This document shows positions 22,420-34,204 of a stretch of DNA of 64,000 nt, one piece after another. Position 1 is the first letter of the stretch, and the number at the start of each line of letters is the position of its first letter. Where the stretch lies: positions 2,790,001 to 2,854,000 of the forward strand of contig JAPTYO010000017.1 in assembly GCA_036873135.1 (NCBI GenBank), given 5' to 3'. Position numbers and translations under genes: made by a program. The stretch comes from Clarkia xantiana subsp. parviflora. Its lineage: Eukaryota > Streptophyta > Magnoliopsida > Myrtales > Onagraceae. The notes beneath the pieces were generated by a model. It had not been told where the DNA came from. It was given only the letters and a program-made list of their open reading frames with translations, and did no database searches.

Positions 22420-23030
22420 GGTTTTCAACCTAGCGGAAGAACTCTTTATTTGGTAGCCATTTAAAGGGTGGCTATGGCCCTATCTTTTTTTTTCCTCATT
22501 TGCTGTTGCGGAAGCTCTTTTTTTAGTAGCCAATTTCGGGTTGACTGTGGCCCGTTATTTATTCTCGCCTCGATGCGGGAGTATTTGTAGCCGTTTGGAG
22601 GGTGGCTGCGACCCTTTTCTCACCGTCTTCAATGTTGCGGGAGCTCTTTTGATTGTAGACATTCCTCGTCTCTGATCCGGGAAACACTCTCTGTATGTAA
22701 CCATTTCGAGGGTGGTTGTGGCCCTTTCACTTAATACCCGCCATCGATGTTCCGGGAGCGATTTTTTGATTGTAGCCGTTTAGAGGGACGACTGTGACCC
22801 TTTCTTTTATTTTCCCGCCCTCAACGGGTTCGCGATATCACTCTTTTTGTGTAGCCATTTTAAGGGTGGCTGTGGCCCTTTCACCTATTTCCCGCTTTTG
22901 ACGTTGCAGGAGCGCTCTTTATCTGTAGCCATTTGAAGGGTGGTTGTCGCCCTTTCTTTATAGTCGTTTTAGGGATGACTGAGACCCTTTTTATTTGTAG
23001 TTGATTTAGGGACAACTGTGGCCCTTCTAT
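22420..23030. repeat. Degenerate repeats near the 3' end of element D's internal region
   Basis: About nine copies of a 50-75-bp unit with GTAGCCATTT and GGGTGGCTGTGGCCCTTT, separated by C/T-rich sequence. E has a shorter series at 46740-47050. It lies just after where pol would end. Confidence 0.88.
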
Positions 23031-24290
23031 TTTTCCACTGCTCTCACAAAATTTACATAAAAACTCTCTTTCTTTTTCTTTTTTTTGCTATTTTGCTTCT
23101 TTTTTTGTTTTTTTATTTTTTATTATTTTTTTTAAAAAGAAAATTTAACGAAAAATAATCAACAACAATTATGTACATGCCCCTAATGGCAAATTTGAAG
23201 ATTTTAATTCAAAACATCTTCTTGACTCAGCTGATTGATTCGAAATATGTTGGTCGCGTCGACGACCTGGATTGACCATATGACCAATGGATGACATATG
23301 CAATGATTTCTTATCTCGGATTCTCAAGTGCCCCAGCTATTGCTCAATTTCGTCTGGGGATGCCCCATGGCTAGCACCTACGGGGTTAGGCTCGTCGCAT
23401 GCAGGATGAATGACCCGGTTAGTGAACACACATGGATGGTGTTGAGTTTGGCACAGTAGTCTGCAAATGGTAAATGCATAGATATCGTCCGAGGTATCTG
23501 GGATAAATTTGACAGCTTGCGACGAGCAAAGGGCCGCGCACGAGATGTGCTCTTCAGGGGCTTTGATTTGGATGATTATCCAAACTGCACAATGATTAAG
23601 GAAAAACTCAAATTTCGGGGATAAAAATGATCACAACTTTTCTTACATGGTTGTTGGATTTTCTCTACTGGGAAATGTGCTCGCTACGCAACTAGACCTG
23701 CTGCATGTCCTGATTTTCCTGCTCCATCTAGAAATCACAACTTGTACATGAACATCTGCCGGAAAGTAAATGCCCCTGGACTTCTGATGGAAGGCACCAA
23801 CAATAATGTTTTCTCTGCTTGACATCTAAAATGTTCATTGATCAGCACATTGAATCTTCGCGAGACTCTCGATGATCTCTTGATATTTTCCCATCTCCGG
23901 ATATGACCGATCTCAATGAGAGACGCCCCTTGGTTACCACTGACCGGTCTAGACCTTACCGTAAAACGGATGTACGGCTTGGTTCGGGGACGTGAATGAA
24001 TTCCACACATGGTAGGTGGAATTTTGGCATGTAAGTTCTTTAGAGCAGTCACGTTTCACGTGGTTGCGACCTCGGTTGAAATGGTCGTCTGATCTGCCAA
24101 AAGAGTAGGGACACTTAAATATAAAAAAAAATCAAGTACAATTCATCGTACCTGAGCGTCAGATATCTCGAGTGCGCAATTTGTGCTTCATGCAACTGGA
24201 TGGATGCACGTTTCTTTTTGTTGCCCCATTTGGCCGATAGAACTTATATGTACATGATACCTCAACCAAGGGTACCTGCAAAGAGTGAAT
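23031..24290. other. Unassigned internal sequence of element D
   Basis: About 1.26 kb. The first part is T-rich; 23220-24280 is of mixed composition with no long open frame on either strand. In E, gag and pol fill this position. I could not find RT, protease or integrase motifs here. It may be a captured sequence or a decayed gag. Confidence 0.35.
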
Positions 24291-24299
24291 GAAAAATCA

Positions 24300-25690
24300 G
24301 TCTAGAGAGTATGAGAAATCATGCATGATTTTTTGAAAGCTCTAATGTCATTCATTTCATAATTTCGGTGTTTTGCACCATCTTGGAGTTTACTGAGTTT
24401 TCTGAGTGCACTATCTAGCTCGAACGCATGACAGATGCTCAAAACAAAGTTTTTTTCAAAAAGATTTTCTCATCCTTTGTTTAAACTTAAATAGTCGCAC
24501 TCAACTGCACAGATAAACTATTTTCAAAAATTAGTATCAAAACTCTCATTTTTAAACGCTTGCTCATGCGAATGTTGAAATGAACATCTTGCCGAAAAAG
24601 TGTAACACCTTGGATAAACTGAATGACACTTTGAATTTGTTTTAAATTCTCATGCATGCTCGAAAGTTAAAGTTCTACTGCTAATAAACTTACAACTTAC
24701 AACCAGTTTACCTGAACGATACATATGGAGTGTATGTAAAAAATAAAAAATCCAGGTAAATTTTTTTAAATAACGCAAATGCGATGCATGTTTGGAATTA
24801 AAAGCTCAACAACTAAGAGAAGATTTACAATCTATCAAAAAAAATTTCCTAAAAAAAAATGCATATTAGATGTACATGAGATGAAAGTTGTACAGTTAAG
24901 AAAATTTACAAGTTGAAATGATTTTTTGTTTGTTTGTTTTTTTTTTCGAGGAGAAAAAATAAAATCAATTCATCTTGGTTGCTCAAAATTGAAAAAAAAT
25001 CAAGTGAAAAGTTTTTTTAAAGAATGCATATGAGTTGCACAACAATAAATACAAGATGCAAACTTAAAAATAAAAGTTCTACAACTAAAAGAATTACAAT
25101 TTATCTGAAATGTTTTTTTTTTAAATAATACATATGAGATGCACATCTCTTTTAAAAAAAAAAATCAGGTAAACAGTTTTTTCAAACAAAGAGCCCTAAA
25201 ACTAAGAGAGATTACGATTTATCTAAAAAGTTTCTTTTAAAATTAATGCAAATTGGATGCATTATTAAAATTAAAACAATTCAGATAAAAAGTTTTTTTG
25301 AAATGATGCATGTGGAATGCACGTTCGAAATTAGAAGCTCTAATAGCTAAAGAGGAATAACATTTTTTTCTAAAATGTTTTTTTTGCATGCGCGACGCGC
25401 TAACCAAAATCACAACTTACCTGTAGAGTTTTTTTAAGAAAAAAAATAATGCGTATGAAACGCAAGTTTTGAAATTAAAAAAAAAAAAGGTAAGAGGTTT
25501 AAAAAAAACAATGCATACAAAATGCATGTTCGGAAAGAAAATTTCTAGATGACCAACTACTTAGCTGGAAATTTTTTTTTTTTAAATGTAGTTAGATGAA
25601 TGCATGAGAATAAAAGTTACACAGTTTAAAAAAAAAACTTACAGTTTTCCTAACAACTCTTTTTTACAAAAACAACAAAAAAAACACAAC
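24300..25690. repeat. AT-rich degenerate repeat region of element D
   Basis: Roughly 100-bp degenerate units combine a T-run, an AATGCATATGAGATGCA-like block and AAAGCTCTAATAGCTAAGAG. It is collinear over 1.2 kb with 62860-63960 (element H). It begins with GAAATCATGCATGATTTTTTG, which E has at about 53846-53866 between gag and ORF1, so it takes the place of E's ORF1. Confidence 0.8.
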
Positions 25691-25752
25691 ATGTTAGGGG
25701 GTAAAAAATGTGTGGCTTTGCTCTACAAGGTAGGTTCCACTGACAGGCTCCC

Positions 25753-26640
25753 TATTGCGTCCTGAGTGAATTGGGTCGTATGGACGCGTCTGTCTGAGTG
25801 GTTGAGCGGGTTTCTGGGCTGTCACCCTTCGTCTGAAAGAGGTTTTCGCCTTGTGCCGATGACGAGTGTTCGGTTTTATCGCTGAGTCTCGGAAAAGTCT
25901 GTGTCTCAAAAGGAGTCTGTGTCTCGGATGTGGATGTGTCTCGGGATAGTGGATGTGTCCCAGGAAAGCGGATGTGTCTCAAGAAATGGCGGCCTGTGCA
26001 CAAGTCTGAGTGTCTGGGTACATCTTGCTCCTATTTCTCTTCCTCGTCTTAGCCACGGATTGATGGTTCCTGCACGAAGGGCCAGTACTAGCACGGAGAG
26101 GGGGGGTGGTGCTAGTGGAGCCCTCTCTGATGCCTAAGTCACAATAGGGCTAAAAAGGTAATTCTAGAGAGAGAAATTGTTTCTAGAGAGAAGTCAGAGC
26201 TCAAAGTGCCAAAGTTAGGCAAATGAGAGGATGTGTGAAAATGGGTGGCCAAAGCCTCCTATTTATAGGCTTCCTTGGACCGGACCCGGTTTTACAGCGG
26301 TTGATGACGGTTCAAAAGCAAGCGGTAACCGTCATCCATATTGGCAATGCGCGAACTTGACTTCTCTACACGTAACGGTAATCGCGTAAACAGTAATCGC
26401 GTAAACGGTAATCGCGCAATACCCATAGTGCAATCCGGACCTCGTCGAATTTGGGCAATTCGGCGAGGTCCGGCTTGCCGTGCAACCCGGACGTCCGGGT
26501 TGTTTGCAACCCGGACGCGCGTAACGCGCTTCCGGACTGTTTTGACCCTTGGGAGACGTTTTTCAAGTTGTGATGTAATTTTGACGTGTTTACGAGGCCC
26601 GAAATATAAATACGAACTCGAATTGGACACATATCCATCA
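25753..26640 (-). repeat. 3' LTR of element G (888 bp)
   Basis: Starts TATTGCGTCC (the right LTR has TGTTGCGTCC, so the terminal G has mutated) and ends CATATCCATCA. Reverse TATA (ATTTATA) at 26261-26267. It carries the U5 motif GGCATCAGAGAGGG at about 26120. It differs from the right LTR by several small indels and substitutions. Confidence 0.92.
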
Positions 26641-26654
26641 CTTGCCCCCGAGTC
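26641..26654 (-). other. Polypurine tract of element G
   Basis: GACTCGGGGGCAAG on the minus strand adjoins the 3' LTR; F has GACTCGGGGGCATG at the same place. Confidence 0.82.
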
Positions 26655-27580
26655 AAGTAACGGTTTAAAACCTTTCTTGACTCTATTTTAAGTTAGGATA
26701 CGCGTCCAATTTGAGATTGACGCTAACCTTCCGGTTTTGATTGTTGGTTGGACGTAGAAGTCTTGATTTTGTCCGTCCTTTGATTTTCCGACCGAGTGAC
26801 TTTATTTCCTGTCGTCACGGTTAGTGCAATAGAGAATGCGCATATGTATTGTGCAAACATGATTACCGCTAGGGATATAAGCAATTAGTAATATGTCATG
26901 CGGACATGCTTTTATCAACGTGCATGCATAAGTAACGGTCATGGCAAGAACGTAATTACGTGATGTTAGAAATATAACCTGTATACTCTAAAATGACTTA
27001 GCGATTAGTAAATCATGAATCATGCAATATGCAAACATGCATGTAGAACGACGAATTTGATATGCGTAATACCGAAATAATCATGTGCGTAGAGATAAAT
27101 ACTTAGAAGAGGGCGGAGTATACCGTAAGCACTTAGGCGTGGGTGTAGGTGAATTACTCCTTTGATCCTTATCATCAAGGAATCTCTTGGAAGTAGTCGT
27201 TTGTTGCCTTGATGCCTTAGAGAAATATTTTCTTAAGTGTTGTCGTTTTTGCTCTTCGCGGTTCGTCACATTAGTCGCACCGCTTGCATGATAGCTTCTT
27301 GGGACGTTGGCCATTTTGTTGCACGTATCAATTTTGCTATGCGCGTTGACTTTGCTATGCGCGTTGACTTTAATGGTTGTATGTTGGTAATGATAGCTTA
27401 GGCGATGTATTGTTTGAGCATCATGTATAGACCGTCGGTCATTGTCTGCAAGCATGTCAAAACACTTAGAAAATATTTAAACGATATCTAATGCTTGTTA
27501 CCATAGATGTCGTCGTATGAGCTTTGTCGATGAGCGTCGTAGGTGTGCTTAGGAGGCATAGCTACTTGTTGTATGCAATC
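26655..27580. other. Element G region between 3' LTR and first array
   Basis: The first 100 bp resemble the matching part of F (CTTGACTCTATTT, then GATACGCG and CAATTTGA). F's antisense promoter lies further along; here I see no convincing TATA box or exon. Two copies of CTATGCGCGTTGACTTT lie near 27340. Confidence 0.45.
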
Positions 27581-27589
27581 CATCTTTGT

Positions 27590-28300
27590 CGACATGTATG
27601 TATGTACATGGAAACACTTAGAAAATATTTTCTCCTTGTCGACATGTATGTACGTACATGGAAACACTTAGAAAATATTTTCCCCTTGTCGACATGCATC
27701 CTTGTCGACATGTATGTACGTACATGGAAATACTTAGAAAATATTTTCTCCTTGTCGACATGCATCCTTGTCGACATGTATGTACGTACATGGAAACACT
27801 TAGAAAATATTTTCTCCTTGTCGACATTCATCCTTGTCGACATGTATGTACGTACATGGAAACACTTAGAAAATATTTTCTCCTTGTCGACATGTATGTA
27901 CGTACATGGAAACACTTAGAAAATATTTTCTCATTGTCGACATGCATCCTTGTCGACATGTATATGTACATGGAAACACTTAGAAAATATTTTCTCCTTG
28001 TCGACATGCATCCTTGTCGACATGTATGTACGTACATGGAAACACTTAGAAAATATTTTCTCCTTGTCGACATGCATCCTTGTCGACATGTATGTACGTA
28101 CATGGAAACACTTAGAAAATATTTTCTCCTTTTCGACATGCATCCTTGTCGACATGTATGTACGTACATGGAAACACTTAGAAATATTTTCTCCTTGTCG
28201 ACATGCATCATTGTCGACATGTATGTACATACATGGAAACACTTAGAAAATATTTTCTCGTTGTCGACATGCATCCTTGTCGACATGTATGTATGTACAC
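27590..28300. repeat. 66-bp tandem array with palindromic core, element G
   Basis: About ten units, each with the palindrome CATGTATGTACGTACATG, then GAAACACTTAGAAAATATTT and one or two copies of CTTGTCGACATG. Most full units are 66 bp, a multiple of three, so all six frames stay open across the array. The resulting 22-residue repeat peptides are artefacts of that length. Confidence 0.95.
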
Positions 28301-28769
28301 TGTATGTGCGTATTTGCCCCCGCACTTAGAATCTTTTCACCATCCCTGGCTATGTATGCTGTATCTGTATGCTTGATGCGAACACAGGTTATATGCCAAC
28401 TCTTGATAATATGCTGAAACATGGTTGTATGCTGACAGCTTGCAATATGATGACTGTCATCCTGCAAAGTACTTAGAAAATATTCCACCATTGTAATCTG
28501 TATGCTGCGAGTATGAGCTCGATGTTGTCATGCAAGGTTAATGTGTTGAAGAGGTTGCCCCCCTTGCGTGATGCTTGTTACTTGTTGCACGAAGACTAAC
28601 GAGTCTTGTACGTACATGGTTGTCTCACATGGAGCGTCTGTTGCATAAATGCTTGCATAAATGCTTGCATAAGTGTTGATGCGTGTTTACGCACTGTCTG
28701 GATTGTTGGTTGTATTTTCCAGGATATCAGATCTTGCTGTCTTCTTGTCAGAATTAGTCTTCCCACGGC

Positions 28770-29190
28770 TGTTACCATGAGTAAGTCCACTATCTCCATC
28801 TTGATGGGAAAAAGCTTGTCTTTGCGGATAGCTGATGTGTACAGTAATCCGTTTGTTGGGAGGAATGTCCATACAAGTGCCCCCGCTACTCTGGAGTCTT
28901 CGGACATGTTCGCGGTAAAGGGCTTGTGAGTAAGATGTCTCATTGTATCTTCTTTGAACTTGTTAATTTTCCAAGTTATTGCTGGCTGCAGCTTATGTTT
29001 TTAGCATAATTCTCAAAAGATTCGACGCAGGGGGGCGTTCCTCGAGCGATTCTTAGTTCTTTATGCCGAGCATGACCGTGCTAATTCCTTTTTGTGATAA
29101 AGGAAATAGAGTTGAGGGTTGTGCAGTGGTGTCTTCTGCCCCCCGGTCGAGGGACCGGCCCAAGGACGAGCGTTACTCCTATTGAGGTAA
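28770..29190 (+). pseudogene. Possible antisense-gene exons in element G
   Basis: Two open plus-strand pieces end at donor-like sites: 28778-28926 (starts MSKSTISIL, ends before GTGAGTAAG) and about 29120-29187 (ends before GTAAGTATT). The second has SAPRSRDRPKDE where F's antisense exon has DAPQSKVREPS, flanked by a similar C-run. The likeness is weak and orientation fits the antisense genes of C and F. I consider it a candidate only. Confidence 0.25.
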
Positions 29191-29199
29191 GTATTTGTC

Positions 29200-31776
29200 G
29201 ATTGCTGATTTTGATGTCTGTATTGCTGATTGTCGCCCTTATGTTGAAGAGCTATGTTGTGTTGAATGTTGAAACAATCATTCTTGTCGTGTCATTTGTG
29301 TGGATGATGACACTGCATTTGATGTTGACATTATGAACTCTTTGCCATAGGTCCTTAGAGATGATGTTAACTCTTGGTTGGTGTCGGGCTATTTGCTTCC
29401 AACATGTTGAACCCTTTGTGAATGGGTTGATGTTGTGTTGATAATTCTTTGTTCATGCCTTTGCTTGCATGATATTTCGTCACCTGGACCTGTTTTCAAT
29501 AATAATCATGTGACAACTTGTTAGTAATATTTAATATCTTGAGTTATCTATGTTGTCCATATGCTTTGGACTTGGAAGATAGGATAGATATCCTTAGATG
29601 ATGAACATGATGTCCGTAGTTGCGACTGTATGTCGCTCATTGTTAAGTGTTATGATCGCCCCTCTTGGTTAGATTCCAAGGCATGGCAAGATGTATAGAG
29701 CATAGGATGTTGCGACTTGCGCATTGTAGGTTTTTGTTGGATGTGTTTGACTAGTAATCATAGATGTAGTCTCCGCAGTCGTGACCATTAGCCACTTCTT
29801 GATTGATGACTTGAGATGCTCTCTTGATTGCTTGCATGATGCATTACGCATGTTTCCCTTCTTTCCTGAATAGCTTGCCGCTATATATATTGTAACCTGT
29901 CAAGTATTTCGCGTATAGCGACTTTTCTTAACAAGTAGTATATTTGAAAGGTGTTATCTTGGCTAAGCAAGATACTATACCGTCTCTTAGTTCCACTCTA
30001 AGGCGACGTTGTACAAGACTCGACTTGTAAATTTTATGAGTTTTAAACAGGGTGCGCACCTGCCAGCGTGTATCAACCCGCGTTGGGGAAGCATACGTAA
30101 AAACATTTTGGTTTTTGAAGAAGTATTTTGTGAACCCTAAAAAAGCTCGTGATACACGCAAAAACCGTGTTGATAAAATATTTGGAAAGGTATTTGATAC
30201 ATAAAATATTTGATAAAATACTTGTGATACATGATTCCTGCGTCCAGGGACCACGTAACACTTTTTGAAAATATGAATTGTGATGCATGCTTTCTGCGTC
30301 CAGGAACCATGCAACACGGTTTGAAAATTTGTAGTACGGAATTGTCATCTAACAAGAGGACTTTTTCCGTAAAGAGTGAACCCTTTAAAAGGAATTCATA
30401 GTACGGGATTGTCATCTAACAAGAGGACGTTCACCGTATAGAGTGAACCCTTTAAAAAGGAATTCATAGTACGGGATTGTCATCTAACAAGAGGACATTC
30501 GCCGTATAGAGTGAACCCTTTAAAAAGGAATTCATAGTACGGGATTGTCATCTAACAAGAGGACGTTCGCCGTATAGAGTGAACCCTTTAAAAAAGAATT
30601 CATAGTTGTTGTAGCGTGGGGTCGTTGTCTAACAAGAGAACTTCCGCCACTTGTGGGGTGATCAGTCCCGTATTGTATTTGCCCATCCTGTTCTGAATCC
30701 AGGGAATGGCTATGAACATGAGGATTTGCCTCTAACAAGAGATGTCACAACATGTCATTTTTTAGAAGTAAACATGGGGTTTGTCTTTACAAAGAGGATA
30801 CCTCAACATGCTACTTTTGATAGTAAATATTGGTGTTAATCCAAGATATTGCTTGTAGTTGACACCTTTGGAATAGTCGTCATTTTGATAGTAGACCTTG
30901 GTGTTATTCCAAGGTATTGCTTGTAGTTGACTGTGCACATAGCGCGATGGCTTTGTGTTGCCGGCATCTTCTTGAGATAGACGCCAATGTTATGAATGGA
31001 GAAATAAACTCCCTGTTGGTATTGTATACCATAAATCCTTCCTTGAACACAATGCTTATCTTTTATTGTTGAAGTAGATTTTTGTGCATAGGTTAATACT
31101 TGGCGTAATTCCCATGTAGTAATCGTAGTGTAGCATGTACCTACGAACAGAGTTGCTTTTGTCAGGTAATCGCAATTTTTATAAGTTTGCAAAAGTATGG
31201 AGTCATGAAATTTTATTTTTAGTCATGCATATAATAAATAAAGTAAAGGAATCTTATACGAGGATTCCTTGTTTGTGTAGGAAACTTCCCTGAGTGCGGA
31301 TGCGATAGGTGCGGATCATGATAGGTATGTATATATTGGGAGCGTAGCTTTTCCAAGTATTATCCGCTATATGTGGTTGCAGCATGCTGACTTTGAAAAT
31401 ATCTTGGGCTTAAGTCCAAGTTTTTGATTCCATGATGACGCCTTTTGATGTAGTCGTCAATAAGCGTTGTCATAACGCGTAATAGATTTTTTGCTTGCAC
31501 ATGGCATAATATCTTGGATTGTTGATGTAGATAATAAGCGAGTAGTTTTGTTACTTCACGTTTAATCCAAAATAGCATGCAAGACATAGATATGTACCTA
31601 CAAATGTAGATTGACTTCATTAGATACTTGCGCGTATTTACATTGTTTTTTCAAGAAGGCGTCAATTGATTATTCCTTCTTAAAACATGTAAAGGAACTA
31701 GATGCGATGATACTAGAAACACTTAGAATAGAAATGCGCAAAGTAATCGGAAAGATAGTTATTTCTCCCGTCTCTT
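29200..31776. other. Element G internal region without recognisable genes
   Basis: About 2.6 kb where RT-RH-INT would be expected in an autonomous relative. No RT or integrase motif was found. It contains the array at 30325-30620 and a paired 45-bp repeat with TGGTGTTAATCCAAGATATTG at about 30830 and 30898. The low coding content suggests replacement by repeat-derived sequence. Confidence 0.45.
30325..30620. repeat. 68-bp tandem array, element G
   Basis: Four to five units with AGTACGGGATTGTCATCTAA, CAAGAGGACGTTCGCCGTAT and GAGTGAACCCTTTAAAAAGG. The TCTAACAAGAG sub-block recurs twice more up to 30745. Confidence 0.95.
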
Positions 31777-32742
31777 TTATGGTTTGTTTGACAATGATGT
31801 CGCATAGTCGGTTGCAACAAATCGCCTTAATGCGTCCAGCGCGATGCATTCTTCGATCTCCCATCTCAGTGGTAGACACATGTTTGTGTTGTGCCCCCAG
31901 GTTTTGTGGTATTTGCACCATTCCTTAACGTTGTTGCCCAAGAAAGCAGTCTTCGGAACAAGTGGACTCGGGAGCTTGTTTTCGAGTAGGGTTACGTAAA
32001 TGTCTTCAACAACCGTGTTTAGCGGTGTGAAGATGTTGTCGATATTGATGCTTGCGCCCTCCTGTTTATTCGTTTCAGCTTGAACTTCTTTGTCCCAACT
32101 GAGGGGTGTACCCCACCTTAGTTCTTGTTCGCACAAGTCTGCTGTCTCGAGCCTGTCTTTTAGATCTGCCATGGTTTTGGTTGTTCGCCATCCATGATTT
32201 CTTCCGAGGAGAAGGAAGGATCTGGCGTTCATGTTTGCATAGAACACGCTTATCACTTCTTCTCTTGTTTCTTTTGCCAAGGAGGCGTTGGCAGCGAATC
32301 TGATGAAGTAGTTCATGATTGGCTCGCCTTCACCCTGCTTGACGAGCCATATCTGGTTCCATGACGAATACTGGATGTACTCTCGTGGCATCCAAACTGT
32401 AACAGCTTGTTCCATAGCTTGTTCCTGCCTTCCATCATCAACGAATTTCAGCTTCTTGAAAGAATTTACCATCGCCACATGGAAATGGTGCTTTGCTCTT
32501 AGGGCGTTGAAGTAACAACGTCTTGCGGTTATCTGGTCGCCAAGTACTTCCCCGATCCCATGGTCCGTAGGGAACTTCATCTTTTGGTGGACAGTAGAGG
32601 GCACGATCACGTAAGCGTTGATCGTTGTTCGTCCCAAAATTCCATTATAGGCCCCAAGAGATTCCACAACGACGAAAGTGACGTTGACGTGCAATGCTTT
32701 CCACCCTTGGCTCTTGGTGGTTGTGCTGTGCGTCGGGCACAT
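31777..32742 (-). pseudogene. Element G protease-fragment/gag fusion frame
   Basis: A 321-codon minus-strand frame. Its first about 70 residues are the C-terminal half of a Tat retropepsin (VTFVVVESLGAYNGILGRT, then VPSTVHQKMKFPTDHGIGEV), as in C after its active site. It then runs in frame into gag: the capsid-type GEGEPIMNYFIRFA ... EEVISVFYANMN, followed by a zinc knuckle CKYHKTWGHNTNMC near the end. Normal order is gag then protease, so protease sequence here lies upstream of the capsid region. The active-site DSG/DGG is absent. The product could at most be Gag-like. A template switch during reverse transcription, or an ectopic insertion, could explain it. Confidence 0.75.
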
Positions 32743-32826
32743 CCTCGGTTAGCATGGATGAAGCTACGGAAGTAGCTCTCGGTATGTGGGAAGGTCCCGA
32801 CTGGCTTCCAGCTGGCCTCTGACCTC

Positions 32827-32923
32827 ATGCTCTTTTGTTTGCCGGAGACTTCTTAGGACGTCCAGGCCTTTTCCTTGTGTTTCTCGCGTTAACCTCTTTG
32901 GGAGGGTTGCGATCACTCGTCAT
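32827..32923 (-). pseudogene. Element G gag N-terminus
   Basis: The first ATG after the PBS (minus, 32923) opens a basic, Lys/Arg/Pro-rich peptide (MTSDRNPPKEVNARNTRKRP) that ends at TGA after about 32 codons. The following sequence reads on as Gag-like spacer and reaches the protease fragment of the next feature in another frame. This indicates that the protease piece interrupts an ordinary gag. Confidence 0.5.
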
Positions 32924-32954
32924 ATCTTTGTGGTATGGTAGCTTTTGTTTGAAT

Positions 32955-32970
32955 CACGGAGACGGCGTCA
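32955..32970 (-). other. Degenerate primer binding site of element G
   Basis: TGACGCCGTCTCCGTG on the minus strand, 1 nt from the LTR; a mutated form of the TGGCGCCGTCTGTGGG seen in A, C and F. Confidence 0.7.
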
Positions 32971-32971
32971 A

Positions 32972-33843
32972 TGTTGCGTCCTGAGTGAATTGGGTCGTAT
33001 GGACGCGTCGGTCTGAGTGGTTGAACGGATTTCTGGGCTGTCACCCTTCGTCTGAAAGAGGTTTTCGCCTTGTGCCGATGACGAGTGTTCGGTTTTATCT
33101 CTGAGTCTCGGAAAAGTCTTTGTCTCAAAAGGAGTCTGTGTCTCGGATGTGGATGTGTCTCGGGAAAGCGGATGTGTCTCAGGAAAGCGGATGTGTCTCA
33201 GGAAATGGCGGTCTGTGCACAAGTCTGAGTGTCTGGGCACATCTTGCTCCTATTTCTCTTCCTCGTCTTAGCCACGGATTGCTGGTTCCTGCACGAAGGG
33301 CCAGTACTAGCACGGAGAGGGGGGTGGTGCTAGTGGAGCCCTCTCCGTGCCTAAGTCACAATAGGGCTAAAAAGGTAATTCTAGAGAGAGAAAGTATTTC
33401 TAGAGAGTAGTCAGAGCTTAAAGTGCCAAAGTTAGGCAAATGAGATGATGTGTGAAAATGGGTGGCCAAGGCCTCCTATTTATAGGCTTCCTTGGGACCG
33501 GATCCGGTTTTAAAGCGGTTTGATGACGGTTCAAAAGCAAGCGGTAACCGTCATCCATATTGGCAATGAGCGAACTTGACTTCTCTACACGTAACGGTAA
33601 TCGCGCAATACCCGTAGTGCAATCCGGACCTCGTCGAATTTGGGAAATTCGGCGAGGTCCGGCTTGCCGTGCAACCCCGGCATCCGGGTTGCAATGCAAT
33701 CCGGAGGTCCGGTCCGGACGCGCGTAACGCGCTTCCGGACCGTTTTGACCCTTGGGAGACGTTTTTCAAGTCGTGATGTAATTTTGACGTGTTTACGAGG
33801 CCCGAAATATAAATACGAACTCGAATTGGACACATATCCATCA
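32972..33843 (-). repeat. 5' LTR of element G (872 bp)
   Basis: TGTTGCGTCC to CATATCCATCA, collinear with 25753-26640. It lacks one of the short GTAAACGGTAATCGC repeats present in the left LTR and has local changes around 33660-33720. Confidence 0.93.
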
Positions 33844-33848
33844 CTCCC

Positions 33849-34183
33849 TACAATGTGGTTTCCTCTCCGCATCACAAGGATCACAGGACCTTCACAAGCG
33901 AGTGGAGTTGTTCTGAGTCGTTCCGGCGGCTCGGCCGCGCGGTCGTACCCTTACTAACTCTCTGGGGTTCCTAGTTGCCCTGGGTTTTAGGCATTTTGGA
34001 TATTACACTAAAGTGGTGTGTGCAAATTCAAACAATGCCACAAAAAAATGTTATTTTAAATACTACACTTTGTACCTGTAAAAAAAGAAAAACAAAGTTA
34101 GATTAATCATGAGAAAAAAGAATTAAATTAAATTAAAAAAATATGGCAAATAAACGAATATAATGAGCCCGAACCCTCGATTT
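33849..34183 (-). other. Leader (5' UTR) of element D
   Basis: It lies between D's PBS and the G insertion and has no open frame. The first part (GCGAGTGGAG, TCTCTGGGGTTCCTAGTTGCC) matches E at about 55795-55935 (GCGAGTGAGT, CCAGGGTTCCTAGTCGCC), which links D and E as relatives. Confidence 0.7.
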
Positions 34184-34201
34184 TCCCCAGCAGAGTCGCC
34201 A
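34184..34201 (-). other. Primer binding site of element D
   Basis: TGGCGACTCTGCTGGGGA on the minus strand, 3 nt from the 5' LTR. It resembles the complement of the 3' end of plant tRNA-Arg(ACG) with about two mismatches, from memory. A tRNA-Arg primer is typical of Ogre elements. Confidence 0.75.
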
Positions 34202-34204
34202 AAT

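Larger units (their letters stand above)
25753..33843 (-). mobile_element. Element G: Tat-type LTR retrotransposon, rearranged and non-autonomous
   Basis: LTRs at 25753-26640 and 32972-33843 with the 5-bp duplication CTCCC at 25748-25752 and 33844-33848. It sits in the leader of element D. The U3 start (TGATGGATATGTGTCC) resembles that of A/F (TGATGGATATACGCCC), so it is a related family. Inside are a gag N-terminus, a protease fragment fused ahead of gag, several repeat arrays and a possible antisense exon. No RT, RH or INT is recognisable. Confidence 0.93.

Noticed and set aside
27524..28329. Long overlapping open frames on both strands with a 22-residue repeat
   Set aside because: They arise from a 66-bp tandem unit (22 codons) that stays open in all frames; there is no start context or domain.
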